From Akkermansia sp. (GTDB taxonomy: Bacteria; Verrucomicrobiota; Verrucomicrobiia; Verrucomicrobiales; Akkermansiaceae): a DNA stretch of 50,239 bases. Positions within the stretch are counted from its first letter, which is position 1, and each line of letters begins with the position of its first letter. Where the stretch lies: NCBI GenBank assembly GCA_017558555.1, contig JAFYUJ010000071.1:1-50239 (forward strand), given 5' to 3'. Below are positions 34,719 to 42,143 of this stretch, piece by piece. The notes beneath the pieces were generated by a model, which worked only from the letters and a program-made list of their open reading frames with translations, did no database searches and was not told the DNA's origin. Both the position numbers and the translations under genes were made by a program.

Positions 34719-35552
34719 ATGGCAGTTGGAGAGAACAGACGCAGGAAGCGGAAGAAAGGCGGTGCGGATGACCGTTCCTTGTGGGGGTATCTGTTTCGCA
34801 AGGATGAACCGAATCCTAACTTCCTGTCCGGTGCCTTTTACGGAAACAGCGAAGAGTCCGAAGATGAGAAAATAACGGCGCGTAGCATATTGCGGGAGCT
34901 GATGTCTCGCATTAACGTGTTGACTTGTGTGGCGGTGGCCGTTTTCTTGCTGTTTACCGGGAGCCTGATGGTGATGGTGTATCGCATGTGGAGCCCTCAG
35001 AATTTAGAGGATGTTTCCGGGTATCAGGATCATGGTAATCCCCGGGATTTGATGGTCATGCTCAAGAATGCCAATGGGGCAGAGGTGTCATTCAGTGAGG
35101 GAGAGTTAAATCGCTATTTAAAGGATACGTGCCGTATGCGCCAGATGGGGTTGTTCTCTTTGTTGGCCCATGTAGATGGCGTAGCTATTCGTATTCATGA
35201 CGGGTACATGGAGCTGGTGATAGATCGCGTCATCGGTGCCAATATGCATCAGACAACGGCCGTCAATCTTTCATTCCGTCAGGAAACGGACCTTGGCCGC
35301 CCTGTGCTGAAAGTGGATTTTCATGGAGGCCCCCCCCTGTATGGTTCGATGCCCCGAGGTGGCAAAATTGGGGAGGTCGGTGTACCCCAGCGCCATATTG
35401 AAATGCTCAAGCCGGCGCTGGAAACCTTGCTGGATTGCTATCCGGAAATGGTGCAGATTGTGGAAGAATGTGGATACTGTCCTCACTTTACAAAGGGTAG
35501 TCATGGGGCAGAAGGTCGTGTGACGCTTCGGCCTTATACGCCGGAAATTTAA
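34719..35552 (+). CDS. Single-pass membrane protein of unknown function
   Basis: A 277-residue protein with a very basic start (RRRKRKKGG), a charged cytoplasmic part and one membrane helix (about 68-90: VLTCVAVAVFLLFTGSLMVM). The rest is probably periplasmic, with SFSEGELNRYLKD and a Cys pair near the end (ECGYCPHF). No known domain is recognised. GGGAAAGG (34707-34714) is a good Shine-Dalgarno sequence, and a TATAAT lies at 34699. Its stop overlaps the start of the lipoprotein gene, which in turn overlaps the LpxL-GT9 gene. This suggests a shared role in the cell envelope (inference). Confidence 0.7.
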   Translation: MAVGENRRRKRKKGGADDRSLWGYLFRKDEPNPNFLSGAFYGNSEESEDEKITARSILRELMSRINVLTCVAVAVFLLFTGSLMVMVYRMWSPQNLEDVSGYQDHGNPRDLMVMLKNANGAEVSFSEGELNRYLKDTCRMRQMGLFSLLAHVDGVAIRIHDGYMELVIDRVIGANMHQTTAVNLSFRQETDLGRPVLKVDFHGGPPLYGSMPRGGKIGEVGVPQRHIEMLKPALETLLDCYPEMVQIVEECGYCPHFTKGSHGAEGRVTLRPYTPEI

Positions 35553-35962
35553 TGTTTAAAGATATGAAAATGCGAAAATCAATGTTAGTCGTAGCGTTAG
35601 TCGGAGCGTTGAGCCTCAGCTCCTGCATCATTCAGCAAACTGTGGGAATGTTCATTCGCGATGAATATCCTGGTGCGCGTCCTCCCATGGTCATTGCAGA
35701 TGTGAATGGAAAACCTGCAAGCCAGAAATGGCTCAAGATTGATCCTGCCATGTTACCGCCGTCCGGGCATATAGAGGGGCGTATTACCCATGCGGATGAT
35801 GGTATCCCCTATGGCTTGTCTTCGGAGTTCAGTAATGTTGTCGTTTCTCCGTACCCTCCATACAATCAGCTGGATTATACCGGTGTGCCCGTAGGTGCCA
35901 AGGTGTGGGATCCCTTCACCAAAAAGCCGTTTTATATTCCTCGCGTCTACACCTTTAATTAA
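35552..35962 (+). CDS. Predicted lipoprotein
   Basis: A 136-residue protein with a signal peptide ending in the lipobox LSLSSC, so it should be cleaved and lipidated at Cys25. The mature part has no recognised domain and is Pro- and Tyr-rich (PYPPYNQLDYTGVPVGAKVWDP). The first ATG overlaps the previous stop (TAATG); a second ATG at 35564 (MKMRK) gives a more usual signal-peptide length. It overlaps the LpxL-GT9 gene by one base. A periplasmic or outer-membrane partner of the neighbouring envelope proteins is possible. Confidence 0.7.
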   Translation: MFKDMKMRKSMLVVALVGALSLSSCIIQQTVGMFIRDEYPGARPPMVIADVNGKPASQKWLKIDPAMLPPSGHIEGRITHADDGIPYGLSSEFSNVVVSPYPPYNQLDYTGVPVGAKVWDPFTKKPFYIPRVYTFN

Positions 35963-37887
35963 TGCTCCCTATGGCAGAAGAGGAAAAAGCCCCCCAGGCA
36001 ACGCTGGGACAGAAGTTGAGCCTTGTTGCATACAAGGCATTGTGCGCAGTGTTGCGAGTGACAGATATTCGCATTGTTGCCGTCATCGGTCGTGGCGTGG
36101 GTTATTTAACGTGGGCTTTGTTCCCTTCTCGCCGTGCGATTGTTGCGCGCAACTTGCGCATCATCCTTGACCCCATGCTCCGCCCGGATAAGTTGGCGGC
36201 GATGGTGCGGCGCAACATGGTGCGTACGAGCATGAACCTCGCTTGCTCGCTCAAAACCGGTCTGATGTCGGATCGTGAGTTGGAGCGCGCGGCTGTGATT
36301 CATGGAAAGGAAATCATGGAGAGTCACGCAGTGGGTGGCCATACAGCTGTATGTTGTATACCCCATGCCGGCAACTGGGAGCTGCTTGCCCGTATTCGCC
36401 CTCTGTGTGACAAGGTGAAGCGTTTTGGTTCCATGTATCGCCGCTTGCGCAATCCCTTGCTGGAGCAGTTTATCTACAAATCCCGCACCGGATACGGTTG
36501 CGAGATGTACAGCAAGGAAAATGGCCTGAAAGCGGTGCTTCAATTTGCCAAAACAGGTGGTGGCCTGGGTGTTTTGTGTGATCAGTTCACGCAGGAAGGT
36601 TTGTTCTTGCCTTATTTCGGCAAGATGACCGGTGTGACCCCTCTGCCTGCCATTTTGCATAAGCGCTGTAAGGGGAAGGCTACTTTGTTGGCTGTTTTCA
36701 CGCGCAATGTTGCTTTGGGTAAGTGGGAGGTTGAGCTGGGCCACCCCATTGAGTTGCCGGAAAATTGTGATTCCATGGCCGAGGTTACCATGCGGATTAA
36801 CCTGGCCCTGGAAAAAAGCCAGAGTGATAATATCATGGATGGCTTTTGGATGCACCATCGCTGGAAAGCTCATGCCGATTTCGCGTTGGAGCAGACCCCT
36901 GAATTGTTGGAAATTGCTTCCAGATACGTGAAATTGCCGTTCCGAATGATTGTAGTCGTGCCTGAATCTTTCGATGAAGCGGTGAATATGCTGCCGATGC
37001 TGCGTGCGCTGAAAGCTTCTCGATTTGATGCGCAGTTGACGGTGCTTTGCCCTGAAGAACAGGCTGGCTTCTGGCGTAAGATGCAGGATTGTGTGTCTTA
37101 TGTTGTTCCCACCGACAGGAAGGAAAGCGTGTTGGTGCAGTTGGAGTCGGATGAAATGTACAAGGACGGGCCGTATGATTATCTCTTCATGTTCAGCGAA
37201 AATAAGCGCGTGATGCGTGATTTGCAGAAATTGAAGCCTATCTTTGTATCCGGTTTAGAGGATAATCCGCTGCGAAAGAAGTACCGCTTCATTCGTGTCA
37301 TTCAAAAGAATGACGAAGGGGCACCCATCCATATTCAGCAGAAATACCTGAGCTATATGGCTCGTTTCCATGCAATTGGGGTGGATGATGCCTCGTTCGT
37401 GTCCACCATGAAGGGGAATGAGGCGTGTACAGACACCTTTGTTGCACCGTTCTCCACCTTGGGCAAGGCTGATACCTGGCCCAATGATAAATGGGCGGAG
37501 CTGGTGCGCCGCTTGCGTGATAAGGGAGAGGTTGTGCGCTTGCTTCATTTGCCGCAAGACGCAGAAAAAGCCAAGACTATGGCTGTTTCCATGGGGATTG
37601 ACTGCTGCGAGGTTGCGCCGGAAGATGTATTGCAGATTTTGGGCTCGAAGTCTCGCTTGTATGCCGTAGATGGCTTGCTGCCACAGCTTGCTGCCTGGGT
37701 GAATTGCCCCTGCACGGTGCTGATGGCAAGCCGCCTGGCAGCCCGCTATGCACCGCAGGGAGAATGCCATCGCGCGTTGACCAATCATGTGGCTTGCCAT
37801 CCGTGTTACCGCACGGTATGCGATGCAGCCGATGGCTGTTGCACGCAGGGTATCAGCGTGGATGAGATGCTGGGTACCCAAGCTTGA
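35962..37887 (+). CDS. LpxL-type acyltransferase fused to GT9-like glycosyltransferase
   Basis: A 641-residue two-domain protein. Residues about 20-310 match the LpxL/HtrB lipid A acyltransferase family. The evidence is VGYLTWALFPSRRAIVARNL, the catalytic HAGNWE (H-x4-E) at 135-140, GVLCDQFTQEGLFLPYFGK, and DGFWMHHRWK near 296. From about 328 a Rossmann-type GT-B domain begins (MIVVVPESFDEAVNMLPMLRALK), resembling GT9 heptosyltransferases. Its C-terminal CHPCYRTVCDAADGCC (near 613) is the Cys-rich ending of that family. The catalytic Asp of the usual GD motif appears shifted or replaced (FDEAV). The fusion could link acylation of lipid A with core sugar addition (inference). The start overlaps the lipoprotein stop; an alternative ATG is at 35971. 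Confidence 0.85.
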   Translation: MLPMAEEEKAPQATLGQKLSLVAYKALCAVLRVTDIRIVAVIGRGVGYLTWALFPSRRAIVARNLRIILDPMLRPDKLAAMVRRNMVRTSMNLACSLKTGLMSDRELERAAVIHGKEIMESHAVGGHTAVCCIPHAGNWELLARIRPLCDKVKRFGSMYRRLRNPLLEQFIYKSRTGYGCEMYSKENGLKAVLQFAKTGGGLGVLCDQFTQEGLFLPYFGKMTGVTPLPAILHKRCKGKATLLAVFTRNVALGKWEVELGHPIELPENCDSMAEVTMRINLALEKSQSDNIMDGFWMHHRWKAHADFALEQTPELLEIASRYVKLPFRMIVVVPESFDEAVNMLPMLRALKASRFDAQLTVLCPEEQAGFWRKMQDCVSYVVPTDRKESVLVQLESDEMYKDGPYDYLFMFSENKRVMRDLQKLKPIFVSGLEDNPLRKKYRFIRVIQKNDEGAPIHIQQKYLSYMARFHAIGVDDASFVSTMKGNEACTDTFVAPFSTLGKADTWPNDKWAELVRRLRDKGEVVRLLHLPQDAEKAKTMAVSMGIDCCEVAPEDVLQILGSKSRLYAVDGLLPQLAAWVNCPCTVLMASRLAARYAPQGECHRALTNHVACHPCYRTVCDAADGCCTQGISVDEMLGTQA

Positions 37888-37987
37888 CAGACAGTGTCCA
37901 CCTGACAGTTGTATGATGAAGAGTATGCCATGGCACTTGCTTGTCATGGCTGCTTGCTTATGCTAAAACGCATTTGCCGGAGAAATG

Positions 37988-38935
37988 ATGCCCGCCAACC
38001 CAGCAGAACCCGCAGATGAGCTTGTATTCCGTTTTTTGGAGTACATGGAGGGGGAGCGCAACGCGTCTCCCCGCACGCTGGAAGCATACGAACGCTCGCT
38101 TCGCCAATTCCGCGAGTGGATGGCTGCGCGCTTTTGCAGCTGGTTTGATTGCTGTGAAACGGATTTTCGTGCGTGGCTGTATGAAGCACTGGAGCAACAG
38201 CTCAAGCCTGCTTCCATTCGTCTTCGTTTTGCCGCGCTGCGGTCTTTGTATACCTACATGATGCAACGTGAGGGGCTTTCTTCCAATCCGCTGGCAGAGG
38301 TGGTGTTGCCCAAGGCCCGTCATGGGTTGCCCGTACACCTGAGCTTGCGGCAGATGGAGGAGTTGCTCTCTTTGCCCCTGCGCACCCCGGCAGATAAAAA
38401 AAGCCCGGCTTGGTTGCCTTTTCGCGATGCTGCCATTTTGGAGCTTTTTTACTCCAGCGGTATGCGATTGAGTGAGCTGGTGAGCCTGAATGCGGATGCC
38501 TTGCAGGGGGTGGACTGCGTGCGAGTCATGGGCAAAGGCCGCAAGGTGCGCCTGGTGCCGGTAGGGGATTACGCACGAGAGGCGTTGTCCCACTATCTGG
38601 AGCTGGCTTGTTTGGCTCCGGGAGATCCGCTGTTCATCAGCCGTCTGGGGCGGCGCATGACAGGGCGTAGCGTGCAGCTCATGCTGGATAAATACTTGCG
38701 CTTGTCCGATATTCCCTTTCACATTTCCCCGCACAAGCTGCGCCATACGTTTGCTACGCATTTGCTGGATGCCGGGGCTGATTTGCGTTCCGTCCAGGAG
38801 TTGCTGGGGCATAGCTCGCTTTCCACCACGCAAATCTATACGCATGTGACCAAAAGCCGCATGAAGGCTGCCTATATGCAGGCACACCCGCGCGCCGGGG
38901 ATATCATGGCTGATGCGCCTGAAGATACGCTCTGA
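37988..38935 (+). CDS. Tyrosine recombinase XerC/XerD family
   Basis: A 315-residue site-specific recombinase. The N-terminal SAM-like domain (about 10-100: FLEYMEGERNASPRTLEAYERSL) binds DNA. The catalytic domain holds Arg in SGMRLSELV, Lys in GKGRKVRLV, His and Arg in HKLRHTFATHLL, His in LLGHSSLSTTQIYTH, and Tyr of IYTHV near residue 285. The size and the absence of mobile-element neighbours suggest the chromosomal Xer dimer-resolution enzyme (XerC or XerD cannot be separated here). GGAG at 37979 sits 5 bases before 37988, which makes this start better than 37985. The 3' end overlaps the convergent TPR gene by 32 bases. Confidence 0.92.
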   Translation: MPANPAEPADELVFRFLEYMEGERNASPRTLEAYERSLRQFREWMAARFCSWFDCCETDFRAWLYEALEQQLKPASIRLRFAALRSLYTYMMQREGLSSNPLAEVVLPKARHGLPVHLSLRQMEELLSLPLRTPADKKSPAWLPFRDAAILELFYSSGMRLSELVSLNADALQGVDCVRVMGKGRKVRLVPVGDYAREALSHYLELACLAPGDPLFISRLGRRMTGRSVQLMLDKYLRLSDIPFHISPHKLRHTFATHLLDAGADLRSVQELLGHSSLSTTQIYTHVTKSRMKAAYMQAHPRAGDIMADAPEDTL

Positions 38936-39785
38936 TACCGTAGGTGGGGAAGAGCAGGCTGTTGCGCTCAAAATCCCTCAGGTTGCGGCAGGCTTTGGCT
39001 TCGTCGCCAAACAATTCTTCTATGTTGAGCGCTTGCTCTGCCGGGATGCTTGCTTTTTGCTGTAGCACAAACATCAGGCAGCGCACTGAGGGCATGCGAT
39101 TGCGCGGGTTGGCAAACATCTCTTTGCCCACTTGCCAGGCTTCTTGCTCGCGCCCGCGGATGCGGCACAGGTTGTAGAAGTATTGCCGCCGGTAAATTTC
39201 CGGCGCTCCCAGCTCGACGGCGTGTTTGTACGCATCGGCAGCCAGCGCAAAACGAGGGCGGCGGTATAAATCACTGTACAAATCTCCCAGATGCGCATAG
39301 AGAAGGGCGTTTTCCGGATTGTGCCGTAGCGCATCTTTCAGGAATTGCTCGCCACGATCAATGTAATGGCGGGTGAGTGAAGCCCGTTCGTGTACTCCCA
39401 GTCGCTTGTCGTTGGAGATATCAGCCGCAGCATTGATGGCCATGTCTCTGGAGGCAGAAATCCAGTAGTTGATACGCTGCGGATTCAGCGTGGTGATAGC
39501 TTTCCAGCGGCGTTGCAATCGCTCCCAATCACGGTCAATCCAAGCGGCAGTGGCATCTAGAGTCAGCACCTCTGCGGCCAGCGATCGCAGGCCACCCATG
39601 GCAAAAAAACTCAGCTGTTGGGTGAGGGCATCTTTCCTGTTCAGCTGCACCGGCGGGCGCAGAAGGCCCGCAGCTATTTCATGGTTTTTGATGGCATGGC
39701 CTGGGATTTGCAGCAGCAGACCGCCTATAGCCAGCGCCAGGATGGCACCGACATAGTGCAAGCATATCTGCCGGTAGCGGCTCAT
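38904..39785 (-). CDS. TPR-like membrane-anchored protein
   Basis: A 293-residue protein with an N-terminal hydrophobic segment (about 9-28: LHYVGAILALAIGGLLLQIPG), probably a signal anchor. It is followed by helical repeats of the TPR kind (ALRHNPENALLYAHLGDLYSDLYRRPRFALAADAYKHAVELG). Such solenoids bind proteins at the membrane. The start MSRYRQICLHYVG is 8 bases after the ketopantoate reductase stop, so both are probably one transcript. The 3' end overlaps the convergent Xer gene by 32 bases. No precise function is predicted. Confidence 0.75.
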   Translation of the reverse strand: MSRYRQICLHYVGAILALAIGGLLLQIPGHAIKNHEIAAGLLRPPVQLNRKDALTQQLSFFAMGGLRSLAAEVLTLDATAAWIDRDWERLQRRWKAITTLNPQRINYWISASRDMAINAAADISNDKRLGVHERASLTRHYIDRGEQFLKDALRHNPENALLYAHLGDLYSDLYRRPRFALAADAYKHAVELGAPEIYRRQYFYNLCRIRGREQEAWQVGKEMFANPRNRMPSVRCLMFVLQQKASIPAEQALNIEELFGDEAKACRNLRDFERNSLLFPTYGIRAYLQAHQP

Positions 39786-39793
39786 ACCAGGTA

Positions 39794-40714
39794 TCAGGCT
39801 GTGGGGTGGAGTCTTGCTTGAATATCCTTGCAAAGCTGTTCCCAGTAAGGGACTGATACGCCTGCTTCATGGGCGCGCTCCAGGGTGATACCCCAGATAG
39901 CATCGTATTCCACAGGGCGGCCTCGCAGATAATCCACGGCGCTGCTCGGGATGAAATCTCCCATCTTGCTTGTGCGTTCCATTTGCGCGTGCACGATGTC
40001 CAAGGGCAGGGGGAAACCGCGTTTGGCGGCTACCTCGCACACCTCATTCATGATGTGCCGCGCGCGCTCACCCTCGCCGGGCATTTGGAACAACTGCCGC
40101 ACGCTGATGCCTCCATGTGCCAGACACAGCCCGTTGAACGGGATATTCCACGAAAGCTTGCACCAGAGAATCTTCTCCGCCTCAGCAAAGGCCAGGGTAT
40201 TGATGCCGGCTCGCCGGAACATCTCGGCATATTGTTCGGCCCGGGTCACTCCTTCGGGGGTGTTTACATAGGGCGCAAACTGGATATCGCCGCCCTCCAG
40301 GTGGCGGATGTAGCCCGGTGTATCCATCATGCAGCACACAAAGCAAAGCCCGATGTGAATGCGCTCCGGCGCTACGTAAGCAGACAGGGATTCCGCATTG
40401 CCCATGCCATTTTGCAGGGTGATGATGCGCGTGCCCTCGTGCAGCAGCGGGGGAAGATGCTCTGCCAGCAAGTGGTTGGAAATGGTTTTCCAGCACACAA
40501 TCACCAAATCCACCGGGCCGCATTCGCGGGTGGTGCGGTAAATCTCCGGAGCGGGCAGGTGTACGTTCCCCGCTACGCTTTCCACCTGCAATCCCTTTTC
40601 CTGCACCGGCTCATAGGCCGAACGCAGGATGAACGCGACCTCCTCACCGGCGGTTGCAAGCTTGGCTCCATAGTAGCACCCCAAGGCGCCGGCCCCCAAA
40701 ATGGCTATTCTCAT
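39794..40714 (-). CDS. panE: 2-dehydropantoate 2-reductase (ketopantoate reductase)
   Basis: PanE reduces ketopantoate to pantoate with NADPH, a step in pantothenate (coenzyme A) synthesis. The 306-residue protein has the Rossmann GAGALGCYYGAKL at residues 7-19, VIVCWKTISN near 76, TLQNGMGN near 103 (conserved NGxGN), the catalytic Lys region ILWCKLSWNIPFN near 182, and SSAVDYLRGRPVEYDAIWG near 256 (family end motif with Glu). The start MRIAILGAGALG at 40714 is set by homology, since the longer frame would begin with an implausible segment. Family members can reduce other 2-keto acids; the name follows the motifs. It is followed by the TPR gene. Confidence 0.9.
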   Translation of the reverse strand: MRIAILGAGALGCYYGAKLATAGEEVAFILRSAYEPVQEKGLQVESVAGNVHLPAPEIYRTTRECGPVDLVIVCWKTISNHLLAEHLPPLLHEGTRIITLQNGMGNAESLSAYVAPERIHIGLCFVCCMMDTPGYIRHLEGGDIQFAPYVNTPEGVTRAEQYAEMFRRAGINTLAFAEAEKILWCKLSWNIPFNGLCLAHGGISVRQLFQMPGEGERARHIMNEVCEVAAKRGFPLPLDIVHAQMERTSKMGDFIPSSAVDYLRGRPVEYDAIWGITLERAHEAGVSVPYWEQLCKDIQARLHPTA

Positions 40715-40779
40715 GCGCCCGACTTTACTCCAAAATGCCTCTTTTTGCAATAAAAAACGGAAACGCACACACTTTAGCC

Positions 40780-40808
40780 TTGATATGTGCATCGGAAAGC
40801 ATTATTTA
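40780..40808 (+). promoter_or_regulatory. Possible promoter of the basic small protein gene
   Basis: TTGATA (40780-40785) and TATTTA (40803-40808) are 17 bases apart in the 158-base gap between the divergent panE and the small basic gene. Confidence 0.4.
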
Positions 40809-40872
40809 ATAGGCACTTCAATTAAATTCGGGCGGGCCGGCTTGCCTGCTCTACAAAAAACCAAGTACCAAG

Positions 40873-41064
40873 ATGGGTCAACAACATCGTAAGGAAACGA
40901 AGCGCCGCCGCCGCAGCGCTTATATCAAGCGTCAGAAGGAAATCGCCAAGAACAGCCTCAACGCTGTTCCCGTGCAGCTCGCTACCAAGGTCGTCAAGGC
41001 TGATGCCGAACCGGCCAAGAAGGCTCCTGCCAAGAAGAAGGCTCCCGCTAAGGCTGAAGCCTGA
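40873..41064 (+). CDS. Small basic Lys/Ala-rich protein
   Basis: A 63-residue, strongly basic protein. The start MGQQHRKETKRRRRSAYIKRQ is Arg- and Lys-rich and probably helical; the tail (AKKAPAKKKAPAKAEA) resembles histone H1 or ribosomal protein tails. I do not recognise a named family. It should bind nucleic acid, on the nucleoid or the ribosome (inference from composition). It has a likely promoter and a strong terminator, so it is a free-standing gene. The codon use (AAG, CGC, GCT, GCC) is that of a highly expressed gene. Confidence 0.75.
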   Translation: MGQQHRKETKRRRRSAYIKRQKEIAKNSLNAVPVQLATKVVKADAEPAKKAPAKKKAPAKAEA

Positions 41065-41084
41065 TTTTCCTCCCCAACACCTTG

Positions 41085-41119
41085 AAAAAAAGCACATCCC
41101 TGTGAGGATGTGCTTTTTT
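41085..41119. terminator. Bidirectional terminator (basic protein / transporter)
   Basis: GCACATCC (41092-41099) and GGATGTGC (41106-41113) form the stem, flanked by seven A on the left and six T on the right, so it works on both strands. Confidence 0.92.
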
Positions 41120-41162
41120 GTGTGTTTGTTGTCATATTGCCCGGGGATATGGGAAAGCATAC

Positions 41163-42143
41163 TTATGGGTGGGAACTGGGCTTCCAGAGTTTCGCGAGGT
41201 GGGCGCAGGTCATGAGCTGAACCTGGTGGAAAATCATCAGAGGGAGCAGGAGGTGATTGGATTCTTCCCCAAAGATAGCCATCATCATGGGCGCTCCCAC
41301 GGCCAGGCTTTTCTTGGAGCCGCAGAAGACGATGGTGATACAATCCTCCCGAGAGAATCCAAGCCATTTGCTGCTGAAATACGTGCTGGCATGCACGATG
41401 CTGAGCAGCACCAAACAAACGAAGACAAGCCCCGCCAGATGGGTGACCGATAGCTGGCTCCAATATCCTTGTGCCGTGGCGCCGGAGAAAGAGGTGTAGA
41501 CCACCAGCCAGATGGTGCCCTGGTCATTCCAGCGGATGAGGTCTTTGTGCCGGTGGACCCAGTGGCGCAGCCAGCGCTGGCTCCATTGGCCCAGGAAGAA
41601 GGGTAACAGAATCTGAAGACTGATGTTGGCTATGGTGCCCAGCCCGATATCGGCACCGGCGGAGGCATCCGTGCTGAACAGCAGACTCACCAACATGGGA
41701 GTGAGAAAGACACCCAGCAAGCTGGATACGGAGGCGGAGCATACCGCAGCCGGCACATTTCCCGCCGCGACGGAGGTGAACGCGATGCTGCTCTGCACGG
41801 TGGAGGGCAGGCAGGCTACATAGAGCAACCCCAGGTAGAGAGCTTGGCCGATGATGGGCTCGCAGAGGGGGCGGAGCAGGGGAATGAGCAGGGGGAAGAA
41901 GACAAAGGTGAAAAAGAACACCATGCTTTGCAGCCGCCAATTGAGCAGCCCTTCCAGTACGGAGGCTCGGGAGAGCTTGGCCCCATACAGGAAGAAGAGC
42001 AGAAAGATGGCCGCATCCGTCAGCAGCCCAAAGGCATTGCCCACCCAGCCGGAGCAGGGGAGCAGCACCCCCAGCACCACACTGATAATGATGCCGGATG
42101 TGAAGCGATCCGGGCGGACGGGAATGTGGCGTAAGACTCCCAT
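41163..42143 (-). CDS. BASS-type transporter (YfeH-like, SBF-like family)
   Basis: A 326-residue inner-membrane transporter of the bile acid:sodium symporter superfamily (SBF-like group including YfeH), with nine to ten predicted helices. Family stretches: LLTDAAIFLLFFLYGAKLS near 40, ACLPSTVQSSIAFTSVAAGN near 110, AAVCSASVSSLLGVFLTPML, and a C-terminal FCGSKKSLAVGAPMM near 285. The substrate is unknown; related proteins move organic anions. The gene directly follows the topB stop (TAAATG, no gap), so the pair is probably translated from one message, although their functions have no evident link. Confidence 0.88.
   Translation of the reverse strand: MGVLRHIPVRPDRFTSGIIISVVLGVLLPCSGWVGNAFGLLTDAAIFLLFFLYGAKLSRASVLEGLLNWRLQSMVFFFTFVFFPLLIPLLRPLCEPIIGQALYLGLLYVACLPSTVQSSIAFTSVAAGNVPAAVCSASVSSLLGVFLTPMLVSLLFSTDASAGADIGLGTIANISLQILLPFFLGQWSQRWLRHWVHRHKDLIRWNDQGTIWLVVYTSFSGATAQGYWSQLSVTHLAGLVFVCLVLLSIVHASTYFSSKWLGFSREDCITIVFCGSKKSLAVGAPMMMAIFGEESNHLLLPLMIFHQVQLMTCAHLAKLWKPSSHP

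Noticed and set aside
37888..37984. Terminator after the LpxL-GT9 gene
   Set aside because: Only short imperfect repeats without a T run are present in this gap.
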